Positions 20,901 through 33,300 of a stretch of 64,000 nucleotides of DNA are shown in pieces (the stretch's first letter is position 1; each line of letters opens with the position of its first letter). Both the position numbers and the translations under genes were made by a program. The notes under the pieces are model-generated. The model was not told the origin of the DNA, ran no database searches, and worked only from the letters and a program-made list of their open reading frames with translations. The stretch spans positions 310,001 through 374,000 of the forward strand of contig VDMD01000005.1 of the NCBI GenBank assembly GCA_007026445.1. Direction: 5' to 3'. This DNA comes from Schizophyllum amplum (Eukaryota; Basidiomycota; Agaricomycetes; Agaricales; Schizophyllaceae).

Positions 20901-23900
20901 AAAACGTGCTGGCAGCTGATACAAGACCTTGACACTGTAGCCGGACATGTGCAAGGAACTACGACGGGAAGGAAGTGGATGAGAAACGAAATTTGGTCAC
21001 TGATGGCTTATGCAGGATCACCGATGTGGTACATAACGATAGCCCCAACTGACATTAAGCATCCACTGTGTATCTACTTCGCTGATACGAAGGAAGAATA
21101 TCGGCCTGATTTTGCACCTGCGGAGGACAACGAGAGAGACGACCGTTTCCGCAAAGTCATAAACAACCCAGTAGCGGCTGCGAGGTTCTTCGATTTCATG
21201 GTAGAGAGCTTTATCAAGCGAGTTCTAGGTGTGGATGACAAGGAACCAGGTAAAGAGGGCTTATTTGGTCAAACCTCCGCGTACTACGGCACGGTAGAAC
21301 AACAAGGTCGACTTACGTTGCACCTGCATATGCTGGTTTGGATCAGAGGCAGCCCGACACCCAATGAGATGAGGCAGCGTATAACCGCAGCAGAGTCACA
21401 TTATCGAGATCTGCTCACTTCATACGTAGAGGGATGTCATCAGGGCCAGTTTTTCGGGGGAGACCTAGAAACCGTGAAGGTCACTCAGCAAATCCGACGC
21501 CAAGATCCCACATATACAGATCCTACATACACCGCAGCTGAAGCTCCCCCTGACGCTTACTGCACATGCAGCCAGATCGGTTGCGAGGACTGTATGCTGA
21601 GTCGTGATTGGGATACGCATTTCGAAGAAACCGTTGACGACATCCTCCTGCGATCTAACTTGCACACATGCAGCAACAAGTACTGTCTTAATAATAAGCA
21701 CAAGAAGTGCAAGGCACGCATGCCCCGAGAGGTTCACGAAGAGTCTGCAGTCGACATGGAAACCGGAGCTCTGCGGTTTAAACATTTGGAGAAGTTTATG
21801 AACGACGTTTGTGCATTGATAAGTTTCCTCTTTCGCTGCAATCACGATTGCACGGGTCTGATGTCTGGTAGTGCCGTGAACCACATAGTCTACTATATCA
21901 CCGAATACATCACTAAAATGGGACCTCCCACGCATGTAATCTTTGAAGCAATAAAAGCCGCTTTAGACAAAGGCTCTGACGTACTGTCCAGCGACAGAAC
22001 AAGCGTAGAAAAAGCCAGAAAACTTATGACGAAGGCGGTGAACATTATAACAACGAAAATGGAGCTCGGATCTCCAATGATTTGCATGTATCTATTGGGC
22101 AACCCTGACCACTATTCCTCGCACAAATTCGTACCTTTCTTCTGGCATTCGTATTATAAAGAAGTACGAAGGTATTGGTACCCCGAAGAGCAAGACGACG
22201 AGAGTCAAGTTCTACTCATGCGAAAGAAGGGGAATATACTGGGTGTGAGTGAAACACAGAACTACATATTTCGAGGTGACAGCTTGAAGAATTGGACGTT
22301 ATACGACTTTATCCGCTGATGCAGACGTGTTCCCATCCCTAAAGAAGGCAAGCAAAAAAAGGGAGACGAAGTCGACTTAGAGGACGAGGTAGTTGATCAA
22401 CTTGCTAGCGATGACGAATACGACTTGTCCGACGACACCATCGAATACCAGTACAACGACGGAAGCAATCACGAGACGCCAGAAGATAGCGATGACAAAT
22501 TGAACTGCGAGGAAGGATCTTCGTACGGCGTAGATAACGACGGGGACGTGACAATGAGAGGGGTGGCTGAAAATGAAGGCCAGACAATCCATGAAATAAG
22601 TGAGCAAGATCTCGCTACGGATCCAGGAGAGGAAGAAACAGGTACGTTTGGCGACCCTCCAACAAGATACCTTGGTAAAAACTTCTTTGCTTTCAACAGA
22701 GGTCATGCATTGGCAAGCACGCATTGCTTGAAGGTCCTGAAAGAGAACCTGGGTATTGTACCCAACATGATGCGACCTTTGCCACGCGCTGACAAGGGAG
22801 ACTTCGACTACTACGCAATGACCATGCTCACGCTATTCAAGCCATGGCGAAACGGCAGTGATCTCAAGTTAGCGGATGAAACCTGGAGAGACGCCTTTGA
22901 GAAACATCCCTTCACTGACAAAGATAAGGAGCTGATGAAATATTTCAATCTTCGCTGGGATTGTCTCGACGCACGAGACGATTTCAGACTTAACATGAAG
23001 ACAGGCAAAGCAAAGGACGAAGCATATGCTTACTTCATGAACTTAGAGCCCGACGGCGCCTTAGAATCAAATCAAGCAGATATAATAGAGACGACGTACT
23101 GCACAGACTCCCCCGACAATGAAACAACTACACAGAATAAGGTATACGCTGATAGGATGACGATGTTCACTAAAATTCAGGACGTAATGTACAACGAGCG
23201 GTGGAGCACGGTCATACCTCGTTCTATCGCTGATAAAATCCGTGATATAACGGTTTACAGGCCTGCGTCGGAGTGGAAGGAGATAATTAAAAGCATGCGT
23301 AAACAAGTTCTCGACAAATGGAGCGACATCGCGGATACATCAGGTGCGACAGCTATAGCTCATGGCGATATTGATGTGGTAAACAAAGCCTATCTCACCA
23401 AAAGATACCGGCCACACGATCGGCCACACCTGTTAGACGAAACAGTACTTGAGTATAACCTGAACGACGAGCAGGAGCGCGCATTTCGAATAGTAACAAA
23501 CCACGCGTCCACCATAGGCATGGAGCCTCTGCGGATGTACATCGCTGGCATGGGGGGAACAGGAAAATCTCAAGTTTTGAAAGCAATACAAAGTGTATTC
23601 AGGAAAAGGAATGAAGGCCAGCGATTTATCACTTTAGCACCGACGGGCACCGCAGCATCCCTAGTCAACGGATCGACATATCACTACGTATTGGGCATCA
23701 ACGATAAAATAAAACGATCAGGTAAACTCGACATCAGTAACGCCGCTCAGGTCAAGGAGCGACTGAAGGGAGTAGACTACGTTTTTCTGGACGAAGCTTC
23801 CATGCTGTCTTGTATGGACATGTACAAGATAGGAAAAACCCTATGCGAAGTGCTGGGAAACGCAGATAGTCCATTCGGGGGCATTAACATAATCTTCGCT

Positions 23901-26177
23901 GGAGATTTTGCACAGTTACCGCCTGTTGCTGGGGGAGAGAATGGGTCACTGTATAGTCGGACAATAGGAAGGTACAGCACAGACGCTAACAGTCAAAAAG
24001 AGGCTCTAGGTAAGGTTCTGTGGCACCTAGTAACAACGGTTGTCGTCTTAAAGCAAAACTGGAGGCAACAAGGTGCCAGCGAGGATGACAGAAGAATGCA
24101 GCGTGCTCTGGAAAACATGCGATTCCGCTCATGCGATGGATCCGATTTTGCTTGGATATCATCGCGAAGCACAATCAACCGATTCTGCAAGGATGAGCTG
24201 GCGAATGAGCCATTCAGAGACTGTTCCATAATTACTGCGTTGAACACTGTCAAAGATGGCATAAACAGCATGGGAGTCAAACGCTTCGCCCAGGATACAG
24301 GTCAAGAATTGACTCATTTCTTCTCGGACGACAAGCGCAGAATAGGAAATCACGTTGATAACGAGCCTTTGCATCAAGATACACAGCGAGAGCTCTGGAA
24401 TCAACCTCATTCGTTCAACGACAAGATAATACCTGGCAAGTTGTCTCTGTGTCTAGGCATGCCGGTTATGATACGCACAAATGCTGCAACTGAACTGGCG
24501 ATGACGAAAGGGCAAGAAGGAACAGTATATGCCTGGGACGCCGGCGTGGGTCGCATGGGACAGCCGACGTTAGATACCTTATTCGTCCTACTCACCAAGC
24601 CGCCGAAAGCCGTACAATTCGATGGCTTACCACCAAATGTTGTGCCTATAGTGAAATCAACTACAGTCGTTGAATGCAAGCTTCCGAATGAGAAAGTAGT
24701 ATCCATTACTGTAAGCCGCACCCAGGTGGAGGTTTTACCTAACTTTGCGATGACCGATTACGCATCGCAGGGTAAATCAAGAGATGTAAACGTAGTCGAT
24801 TTAAAGGACATTAAGAACCATCACGGATACTATGTTGCACTATCCCGCGGTAGGACGAGCGATAAAACGCTGATCATACGAGATTTTGACAGAAAAAAAA
24901 TTACAGGAGGTTGCAGTGGGGCACTACGTCAGGAATACAGGGAAGTGGCTTTCCTGGATGAAATCACCAAGGCCAGATACGAAGGCGTATTGCCAGAGAG
25001 CGTTAACGGTCATAGACGTTTGGACTTAATCGCTCAGTACAGAAAATGGAAAGGTAAACAATACGTTCCAGAGGATCTGCCCGCATGCTTGCAATGGAAG
25101 GACAAGAAACCCAGATTCAACAGCAATGGAGAGTGCTTAACTCCAGAGGCTTGGTTAGACAGCCCTTGTCCGCCAGTGGATTGGCAGCTGATCACAGCGA
25201 AAGATGGTAAAGGAAACCTACCAAAAGAGAAGATGCATCGGGTGTTCGTGCCGCTGCAAGAGGTCAGAAATGCAAAAGACTCGCATGTAGTCGCAGTTAC
25301 CGGTAAACGAAAAATTATGCAGAACACAGACGACCACACTCCTACGAAGAAGGGTAGGTTGGATGAAACCATAAAACTAATCACGCTGAGAGCAGGCGCA
25401 TCCTGGGACCATAACAGCTGCGGCTATGATTGTATATCTACTTTCTTGTCATGGGTATTAAACGAAGACCCCAGCATGTGGCTGGATCGATTGAGCGAGT
25501 GGGAAGCTCTAGAGGTACAGAATTTGGCGGAAACCTGGGCGACGAACTCTGCAGACGATGCGAGTTCTGTGGACCGCAATTTACTGCGCGACGCACTACG
25601 AAACTTGCTATATGACAGGTACCCGAACACATTTTCATACGGTGGATACACCAGCATAAGCGAAATTGTTGATGCGTGTACCTCAACTACCACACCGATC
25701 TTCGAAAAGTATACGTACTGTCCGCAGTGTCTACACGTAGATAAAACAATACGCCTGCGAAGCTTGTTCGTACACGACTGCCTGACAGAGCACGTTACGG
25801 CTAAGACATGGTTTTCCGGAGTTGATTCAGGCCTACGCTGCACATGCTGTGGAAGTGAATATGTTAACGCAGTAAAGACTGTTGTAAATGCACCTTTTAT
25901 AGTGTTTGACATACAGTCACCAGACCATCAAATTACAAGGACCTTTCACACGAAGGACCAGAGACAGCGTATAATGCAGTACGATCTCAAAGGGCTCATC
26001 TACTTTGGTGAACACCACTTCACAATGCGCCTGCTAGACTCATATAACCATATATACAAATACGATGGAATGCGGAATGGTGGAAACATCATACACGAAG
26101 GTAAGACGGTCCACAACGTTCGTGAGTTGGATGGTAGGCAAGTCATAGCTGCTCTATACACTTTACGTGATATATAG
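17925..26177 (+). pseudogene. Helitron Rep-helicase (RepHel) with C-terminal cysteine-protease-like domain, one nonsense codon
   Basis: One continuous frame is interrupted only by TGA at 22317-22319, giving pieces of 1,464 codons and, from the next ATG at 22425, 1,250 codons. Part 1 holds a Cys-rich block (CAVCGELKPDNEL, near residue 584), the Helitron-like N-terminal domain (YPKMFPWLFPYGLGG, near 878), the HUH motif (LTLHLHMLVWI, near 1130) and the Rep tyrosine motif (VYYITEYITK, near 1322). Part 2 holds Pif1-type helicase motifs: GMGGTGKS, VFLDEASML, AGDFAQLPP, ASQGKS, YVALSRGRT. A C-terminal NSCGYDC / EHHFTMRLLD...YDGM pair, with two CxxC pairs, resembles a ubiquitin-specific-protease fold. 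Helitrons move by rolling-circle replication. The frame is uninterrupted by introns. The stop falls in the linker just after Rep, so the two halves could only act separately. Confidence 0.85.
18085..18480. repeat. TCG/TTG trinucleotide low-complexity tract
   Basis: About 400 bp of interspersed TCG, TTG and TCA triplets. In the RepHel frame it reads as Ser/Leu. On the complement it reads as an acidic Asp/Asn/Glu tract in an open frame of about 160 codons. The conserved RepHel sequence begins only after it, so the true initiation codon may lie downstream. Confidence 0.75.
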
Positions 26178-26510
26178 ACAAATAGGCAGTTAAAAGAAGG
26201 ATACATGGCGGCATTCCCGGCTATGTACTGCTCAGCTAAGGCTCGGGCCCGACGATGTAGTTTGCCCGCAGTATGAGAGAAATTGAGCGATTTCTTCCAC
26301 TGAGCCTTAGTAAAACCAGTGAACTGTCCACTCTGCAGTGATTTCCATGACTGCAAGAACCAACACTCAGCGTCGTGCGTCCATACGCCCGTACCCGCGC
26401 CATGTAACTGGAATGTGCTTTCTGCAGGCCAGAGAGACACATGTTTCACATTAGTTGGACCCTTGCTATCTGCAGTATTGTCAGAACGTACAACGCAGCA
26501 GCAATCATCG
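26178..26510. other. Short spacer between convergent Helitron ORFs
   Basis: About 330 bp between the RepHel stop and the stop of the 728-aa gene. No gene is seen, and no CTRR terminus with adjacent hairpin was confidently identified here. Confidence 0.4.
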
Positions 26511-28697
26511 CTACTCACTGTTGGCGATGTAATGAACTCCTGACAGAAGCTGTTCTTCGTCCCATGTCATGTTCTCGTACACAAACGTTGTTCCATCCAT
26601 GCATGTGACCTTCATGCAATCCTCGCGATATATCGTAGCCTCGGAGTTAACGTCGAACGCAGTATGACCCAAGCCAAATTCTTTGGCCAATCGACTCGCA
26701 ACGCCACCTCTTCTGGCCGCGACGGCGCCTCGACCCGACCGAAAAAAGGACTCCAGTGCATGGCCATACGCGGCCAGATCGGTGTTGTCGAATTGATATC
26801 CATAAGGTCGATATCCGAGGCCGACAAAGGGGAGGGTGTGCTCGACTTTTGTGCAGTGATCCCGCATCACGCGCAGTATGTGAAAGCGACATCCTAAGTC
26901 GTACAGAACGCGAGCGACAGAAGGCGTATCGTAACACTCTTCCGGCATGCGCAGGCACATTAGGGCAAGCGCCGCGTCGTCCACTGCAACCACATATGCG
27001 ACATTCTCTGGCTGTCGGCGGCAATGGAATGTGTAAAGCTGTTGTACACTCGATGTACCAGATGCGGTCCCCTGTCGAATGACCAACGGTGCGAGCGAAT
27101 CATCACTCCACATTGCATGCGACTGTCGCAAGTCAAGCAATGCCGATGATGGTCCACACATACGGTGAAGAGGGTCTTGACTCAGCAGCATGTCCACGAA
27201 CATCCGAAGGTTTGTACCTGGGACAGGCAAGGGAAGAGGTTCCTCTCGTTGACCAGCGTGTGCCATACCCTCGCCGAGTGCGCAAGCGACGGTCTTCATA
27301 GACGGTCGCGGTCCGTCTGCTGTACTGATTTCCGATGTGATTTGGAATCCATAACGAATGAATGCCGCTCGCTCTATGTCGCCCGACACGCGCTTCAGCG
27401 ACAACGATGGCGTCGCTTCAATACACCGGTGGTCACGAATTACCAGCAAAGCGCGTTCATCCGTCATGATTTCGGCAGGTAGGACATCAGCGTAGTCTTG
27501 ACCATGTCGAGAGGAACCGTCCTCATTTGCGACAGTGTCGTAAGGCCCATCGTCGGCGTCGTCCGACCCCAGCAGACAGTGCCCACACTCGCACGAGTTT
27601 GTCTGATGATTCGGTGGACATGTTTCTCCCAACTGGCACTGAATGACTCCTGCGTCATTCGAAGGCTGCGCATCCTCTAACCCGATAGATCTGCAGAACG
27701 TTCTCCGACGTCGCATAAATCCGTTGTAGGTTTCGCCTGCTTGCTGTGAAGGCGTAGCAGACGGAGATCGTAGTTCAGCACTGGGCTCGAGGTGAATATG
27801 TGCTCCGCCGACATTCGCATCGCTGGGGATGAAGTCCGAATACGGGCATTGACGACCGGGCATCCTCAGTTTCTTTATGTCCTCCAATGTTCCCCATACG
27901 AAGTAGACGGGAACGCCCGTGTGCACCATTTGCAGCACATATACCGTCATGACGCAGTGGCGAGGGTCTACAAACACGCCCGCGCACGGTACGCGCCAGG
28001 CGTCCACGAGCGCGTTGAGCCACGCGTAATGGAAAGGTTGACCGGCGGAGCTGAGGAGGTCGTGCAGAACTCCAACGTCAATTCGGCCACGACTGTCTGT
28101 CACCGCGGCGTTGCTCATGACCAAGAATCTGCATTCTGCCATGAAGATAGCCAGCGCATCCCTCGATCTAGCGGCACATTTCCAAGCAATGTTGCATGAT
28201 TCGTGGCCACGACGATAGCCGTAGAAGCATGGCAACACCCACGACGTGTACGACACCGGTAGGTTGGGATGCGTCGCATGCTGAATGAGGATCTTCCTAA
28301 TGGCTATCAAGCGAAGTTCGAGGTCGATCCATGCCTCCATCAACGGCTTGTCGAGATGCCATCCGTGAGATATAGTTTCGACAATCTTGACATCGGGTAG
28401 GGATATGAGCCACAGTATGGGGTTATCCGGGTGCGATACGTGGGTCGGCGTCAGAGCAGCGTAAGGGACGGCGTACGAGAATTGCATAGGAGACGCGAGA
28501 TCGAGGGGATACTCTGAAGGGCCGTCAGATGATACACACGATGGTGTCAAGCACGGCTGGTGCTTAGGCTTCGAGATGTAAGTATCTTCCACTCGATAGC
28601 ACTGAAAATCCTTCGCAGAGAAAGTCACCGGGTCCCAATGAAACGTCATGCTGGCGAAAGGGAAAACGACACCGGCGACGTGACCGGCGCATGTCAC
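26511..28697 (-). CDS. Unrecognised 728-aa protein, probably Helitron-associated
   Basis: A single uninterrupted frame, unlike the intron-rich host genes around it, running convergently toward RepHel with 333 bp between stops. The N-terminal third is hydrophobic/aromatic with no clear signal peptide. The middle has VPCAGVFVDPRHCVMTVYVL and VPVYFVWGTLEDIKKLRMPG, followed by a low-complexity segment, GETYNGFMRRRRTFCRS and a Cys/His-rich stretch (CECGHCLLGSDDADDGPYD). The C-terminal third includes CRFHILRVMRDHCTKVEHTL. No catalytic motif was recognised. The lack of introns and the position next to RepHel suggest a passenger gene carried by the Helitron, but this is inference; it could also be an independent intronless gene. 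Confidence 0.6.
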   Translation of the reverse strand: MTCAGHVAGVVFPFASMTFHWDPVTFSAKDFQCYRVEDTYISKPKHQPCLTPSCVSSDGPSEYPLDLASPMQFSYAVPYAALTPTHVSHPDNPILWLISLPDVKIVETISHGWHLDKPLMEAWIDLELRLIAIRKILIQHATHPNLPVSYTSWVLPCFYGYRRGHESCNIAWKCAARSRDALAIFMAECRFLVMSNAAVTDSRGRIDVGVLHDLLSSAGQPFHYAWLNALVDAWRVPCAGVFVDPRHCVMTVYVLQMVHTGVPVYFVWGTLEDIKKLRMPGRQCPYSDFIPSDANVGGAHIHLEPSAELRSPSATPSQQAGETYNGFMRRRRTFCRSIGLEDAQPSNDAGVIQCQLGETCPPNHQTNSCECGHCLLGSDDADDGPYDTVANEDGSSRHGQDYADVLPAEIMTDERALLVIRDHRCIEATPSLSLKRVSGDIERAAFIRYGFQITSEISTADGPRPSMKTVACALGEGMAHAGQREEPLPLPVPGTNLRMFVDMLLSQDPLHRMCGPSSALLDLRQSHAMWSDDSLAPLVIRQGTASGTSSVQQLYTFHCRRQPENVAYVVAVDDAALALMCLRMPEECYDTPSVARVLYDLGCRFHILRVMRDHCTKVEHTLPFVGLGYRPYGYQFDNTDLAAYGHALESFFRSGRGAVAARRGGVASRLAKEFGLGHTAFDVNSEATIYREDCMKVTCMDGTTFVYENMTWDEEQLLSGVHYIANSE

Positions 28698-29007
28698 GTA
28701 CGGCTTGCATGCATTTACGGAGGACGACTCAGGAAGAACAACACATCAGACGTAGTAAGACAGCCTCACAAATGCGCATGGTTGAAATTGCGGGTATATA
28801 GCAGTACATGAGAAGAATATGGATACACATCCGCGCCCATATACAAAGTGCGCGAAGAGATGGTGGTCGTCAAAAGCAACCCATCACTCACGACATCGAT
28901 CGCCACGTGGGCTTCGGATACATCCGAACACGTGTTGGCAATTAACAAGCACAGCACGTGATTACGATCACATGTCTATTCACTATCTTTCCTGCCCATC
29001 GTAGACC
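28698..29007. other. 5' flank of the 728-aa gene
   Basis: About 310 bp with no gene. This is the presumed upstream region of the minus-strand 728-aa gene. A Helitron 3' terminus could lie here or beyond, but none was convincing. Confidence 0.35.
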
Positions 29008-29113
29008 GAGTAGATCAAACGCCACAACACGGGCGCGTACAGCTTGAACAACTACGCGCAGTGAGAAAATACAGAACGAAAAAGACATCACCGACCACAT
29101 CCCGTAGGTCCTG
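29008..29113 (-). mobile_element. 5'-truncated copy of the LINE 3' end
   Basis: About 106 bp nearly identical to the 3' untranslated end of the nearby LINE (30282-30387), in the same orientation. Both copies end at the same base on the minus strand (GGCGTTTGATCTACTC), without a poly(A) tail. This is the expected product of target-primed reverse transcription that stopped early. Confidence 0.75.
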
Positions 29114-30281
29114 GGGGCATTCTGTATTACGCAGCGCGCAGCAGTCAACATATCGGCATCTCGGCATAAGCGTAAGCAGAACTCGTAAAAATGACAGCCA
29201 TCCGATCGTCTTTCTTCTGGCTTGGTTTCATCTGTGCGCGCGCCGGAAGTGGACAAGGAGACTGCGGTCGTCATGCTCGCCGACTATATCCAGTCGCTCA
29301 CGCTGAACAAGATCCAATCAATGGACAAGCGATGGACGGCGCGGCTCTTCGCTCCCACCACCACCCTCGGCGGCTCCTTCGATCCCACGCCCTCCTCGAC
29401 GTTCTCGTTCCTCCGCCACGACTGCCCCGACGGACCGCGCTGACTAACGCGCTGGGATCGTCATCGTCAACACCTCCACGCTCGGGATAACGTCGGCACG
29501 GCCGTGCGCACGGATCTCGCGCTTCGCCGCCGCCGCCGCCGGCGCGATCGCGACTGCGAGTGGTCGCATACACGCATTGGGAGCGCATCGTATGAGCCGT
29601 ACCCAGGTGCGTCCTTACCTCCTTCCGCAGCGAGCACGATCTAATTCACTACAGGACGCGTCGGAGACGTACCCGTCGACGTCCGCACGGACGTCCTGCG
29701 AGGCGACTCCACGACAGATCCACTTGCCCCTCGCATGCGACACGACCATGGGATCCCTCCGCTAGCTGTCCGTCTGCCGGAGGCGTGCGTGGGCACGTCA
29801 TGGATTGGCAGCGTCAGGTATGCTCCCATCACTCGTCCCCTTTCCCTGCACGACTTTCCACGTCGAGGGCGACCCGCTTTGAGTACTCATCGCACTGGGA
29901 ATTCGCGGCGTCGTCCTCGACAGGAGCATCGTGCCCTCTCCAGGCATCATGTTATTCACGCGCTGACGTATCTACACAGGTCTCGTCGGTGTCGCCGTGC
30001 CCGCGGACGCCTCTGCCACATACACGACGGTTCAACAGCGTCCTAAGCACAAGGTAGAACATTCGGAGCGCCTGGAGGCGTGCGCGTGCTCGCCCGGGGG
30101 AACGTATCGTCAAAGTTTGAGGTGAGTCTTGTTTGTTGCATTCAACGAGTCTCCTCTGCACAACGATCTGCTGAGGCGCTTATAGGTGACCCAAACAACG
30201 ACATGGACCTGCCGGAGGCACGCGCGCACGCGCTCGACGCCGGGAACGTCGAACGGCTGATGCTAAAAGTAAGTCCCGTAA
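29114..30281. other. GC-rich stretch with coding-like fragments, gene not resolved
   Basis: The plus frame 29222-29443 (VDKETAVVMLADYIQSLTLN) and later blocks near 29650-29810 and 29850-30050 look coding-like and are separated by plausible 50-60-nt introns. No family was recognised and exons could not be joined confidently. It may be a small host gene disrupted by the flanking LINE copies. Confidence 0.35.
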
Positions 30282-30384
30282 GAGTAGATCAAACGCCATG
30301 ACACGGGCGCATACAACTGGAACAACTACGCGCAGTGAGAAAATACCGAAAGAAAAAGACATTACCGACCACATCCCATAGTTC

Positions 30385-33300
30385 CTAACCCACCACCTGC
30401 CACGCGAAGCGCTGGCCCTCTCTAACACAAGTCGGGCATTCGAAGAGGAAGTGTTGAGTCGTCTCCGGCAGTACTTGCCCTGCTGTGAGGCAGGTGGGGC
30501 AGGCGTTGGAGTCGACTTTATTGATTCGGTGGAGGTATTGCCGGAGGGCGATGTGGCCGGTGCGCAGTTGGACGAGCACGTTGAACTGGCGGCGCTTGAG
30601 TCCCTTTGTCCCGTCCAGAAACTTCGTGAATGGAAAGCGAGGTTCGTAGACGGCAATGCGGGCGTGGCGTTCGGATTTCTGCCAGCGTTCCGCCCACTTC
30701 GCTTTAAGATCTGCGTTGTGATTCTGCTTCAGGGAGCTGATGCTGTGTGGGAGTGGGTGATTGTGGTGCAGGAAGGCAGGAAGGTGACGCCATGGACTAG
30801 ACTCGCCTTGTGCCGCTTTTTTAGCCTCTTCGTCTACCGCTTCGTTTCCTTCAATGCCAATATGGCTCTTCGCCCAACGCGCCGTCACCTTCGGTGAGCG
30901 CCCAGGTAATCGATCAATGGCCTTAACGATTTCTTCCACCAGGTATTGCCCGGAGCGCGCCTTTCGCTTCGTTGCTGCCGTGAGGGCGGCGGTGTTGTCC
31001 AGCGCTATCGTGCGCGAGCGGTGGTCAAGGCCAGCGCCCTCCTGCGCGAGGAGGTGCAGGCCGAGGAGCTTGCCCACCAGTTCCGCCTCGTATGTGCCGT
31101 ACTCGCTCAGAGGCCCTAGCTGGTAGCGGAGGACCTTGAATCCCGGTCGTCCGCGTCGATAGAGAACTGCTGCCGCGCCGGCCTTCCCCTCATACCCGGA
31201 CCCGTCCGTGTAGACGCGGACAGTGGCTGTGTCCCGTTTGTCGTCGGTTTTGGATTCCTTGCCAGTCTCAGCGATCACCGTGTTGAACTGTGGCCTGTAT
31301 GGGATGGGGCAGAGGGCGGGAACGACGGTTTCGACATCTGTGGGCTTGAGTTCAAAGTGGTGTAGAAGCTCATGTATAGCGGAGCGGTGCTTCTGGACGT
31401 ATCGCGTGCACCGCTTAACAATTGGGTGTAGAGGATGGGATTGGGGCAGGGTACAAAGGCGGGCGGCCGCCCTGTAGCAGAGCTTGGATAGGAGTAGGTC
31501 TGCTGGTAGGATGCCGGCGTGTAGATCGACGAGGTCGTTGGGAGATGTTCGCAACGCACCGGATATGGCTAATGAGGCAATTCGCTGGACCTTTGCGAAC
31601 TGTTTCGTGTACCCAACTGATCTGCTGTCCCGTCGGTGTCCTTCGAGCCGGCGGACCGGGTTGTACCAGACTTCCAGCCCGTAAGTCATTTTCGGGATAG
31701 CGACCGTCTTGTATAGAGTGCGCATGAGGTGCGGGTCCAGGCCCGCTTTGTTCTTGGCCAAGCGTTGAAAGGCATGGACGTAGCTGATACCTCTTCCAAT
31801 AGAGTACTTGCTTTGCACCTTCCATGTTAGGTGACGGTCGAGGTGTACTCCGATAAGACGCATGCTGTCGACTTCTTTGATCAGTTGTCCTCGAAGACGG
31901 AGAGCGGGGCGCGTGAGGTCCCGGCGCGTTTGCGCCGGTTCACAGTGCAGAACAGCGAACTTGTCAATCTCGAATTTGGAGTTATGAGACTCCGCCCAGT
32001 CCAGTCCCCCGCCAGCCTTTTCCATCACATGTTTGAGCTTCGCGGTGGTCTCCTCGAAGTCGCACCCCTCAGCCACAATGGTCGCGTCGTCAACAATGGT
32101 GGGAATATCAATCCCCGTCTCGCCTTCAGCGATGTCTATAAGATCTGCATTATAGAAGAGGAATGCGATCATCATGATGGGGTTGCCCTGTTCCCCTCCA
32201 TTGTCAATGGCGATGGGGTCAGAGAGAAAGTCGTCAAAGCGAAGCCTCGTAGACCGGTCTTCAAACATGAGGGTGAGGTAGCGTATGTAGGATGCCGGGA
32301 CACGACGTTTCCGCATGTTATGGAGAAGACGGGAGATGACCATGTTTGAAAACGCGCCTTGTACGTCCGTGGATAGGATGGAGACCACCCGCTTGACACG
32401 CCACGCGTTCTTGATTCGATTGACGATAAAGTGAAGGGCGTCCGTGGTGCATCGCCCGGGGAGGCCACCAAAGTGCATGTCCGGGAGGAGCTTTCGATCT
32501 AGGGCTAGTTGCGTCAGGCTCTCGGACATGATGGCAGCTAGCACCTTGGGTATGGTGTTGAGTAGCGCTATGGGCCGATATGACTTCGCTATGTTGTACG
32601 CCGATCGTCCCGGTTTGCGTAGGACTACCGTCGTGCATTCGCGCCATTGTGCACTGTATAGTCCAAGTGAGAGAACAGCTCGAAAAAGGTATAGAAGATA
32701 AAAGTCGATGAGATGAAGGCTCTTTTGGAGGACAATGTTCTGGATTCCATCCGAGCCATACATCTTATAGGGCTTCAGGCGGCGAATGTGATGATGGATA
32801 GATGTAATCTCTAGTGGTGGAGGGTCGGGGAGGGGGGGTGGGTAGCGTGTTCTGGGCAAGCGGAAGTTCGCGGGTTTGCGGGGGAAAAAGGATTGTGAGA
32901 GTGCCTCCGCTTTCTCTTGGTTAGACACTGCCTCCGTTGCATGCCCATCAGGTCTGGTCGCCTTCAGCGTGGGTATACGGGTCTTCCCTGAATTAGTACT
33001 GGGCTCAGCACAGTATCGACTGGCAGTCCACATTGCCGACTCCAGTCCTTCGTCAAGGAACTCCTCCCAGTGGGCCCGCTTGGCCTCTTTCACTGCATCC
33101 GAGAAAGTACGAGAGAAAGAAGCGAACTCGCCGTGTGATGGATCCTCTGGGAGCGCGCGGAAGCGGTATGATACCTCCGAGAGGCGGTTGAATTCTTGGT
33201 CCATCTTCTCGAGGTTGTCGTCCCACCAGCGGCGAGAGTAACTGCAGGGGCGGGAGAGGGGAACAACCTCTTTAATGGTGCCTTGGATCGCGTTTGTCAG

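Noticed and set aside
22317..22319. Selenocysteine or reassigned TGA in RepHel
   Set aside because: Agaricomycetes use the standard nuclear code and lack selenoprotein machinery as far as known; a simple nonsense change is the economical explanation.
26178..29007. CTRR-type Helitron 3' end with hairpin
   Set aside because: No candidate had both the motif and a convincing adjacent stem-loop.
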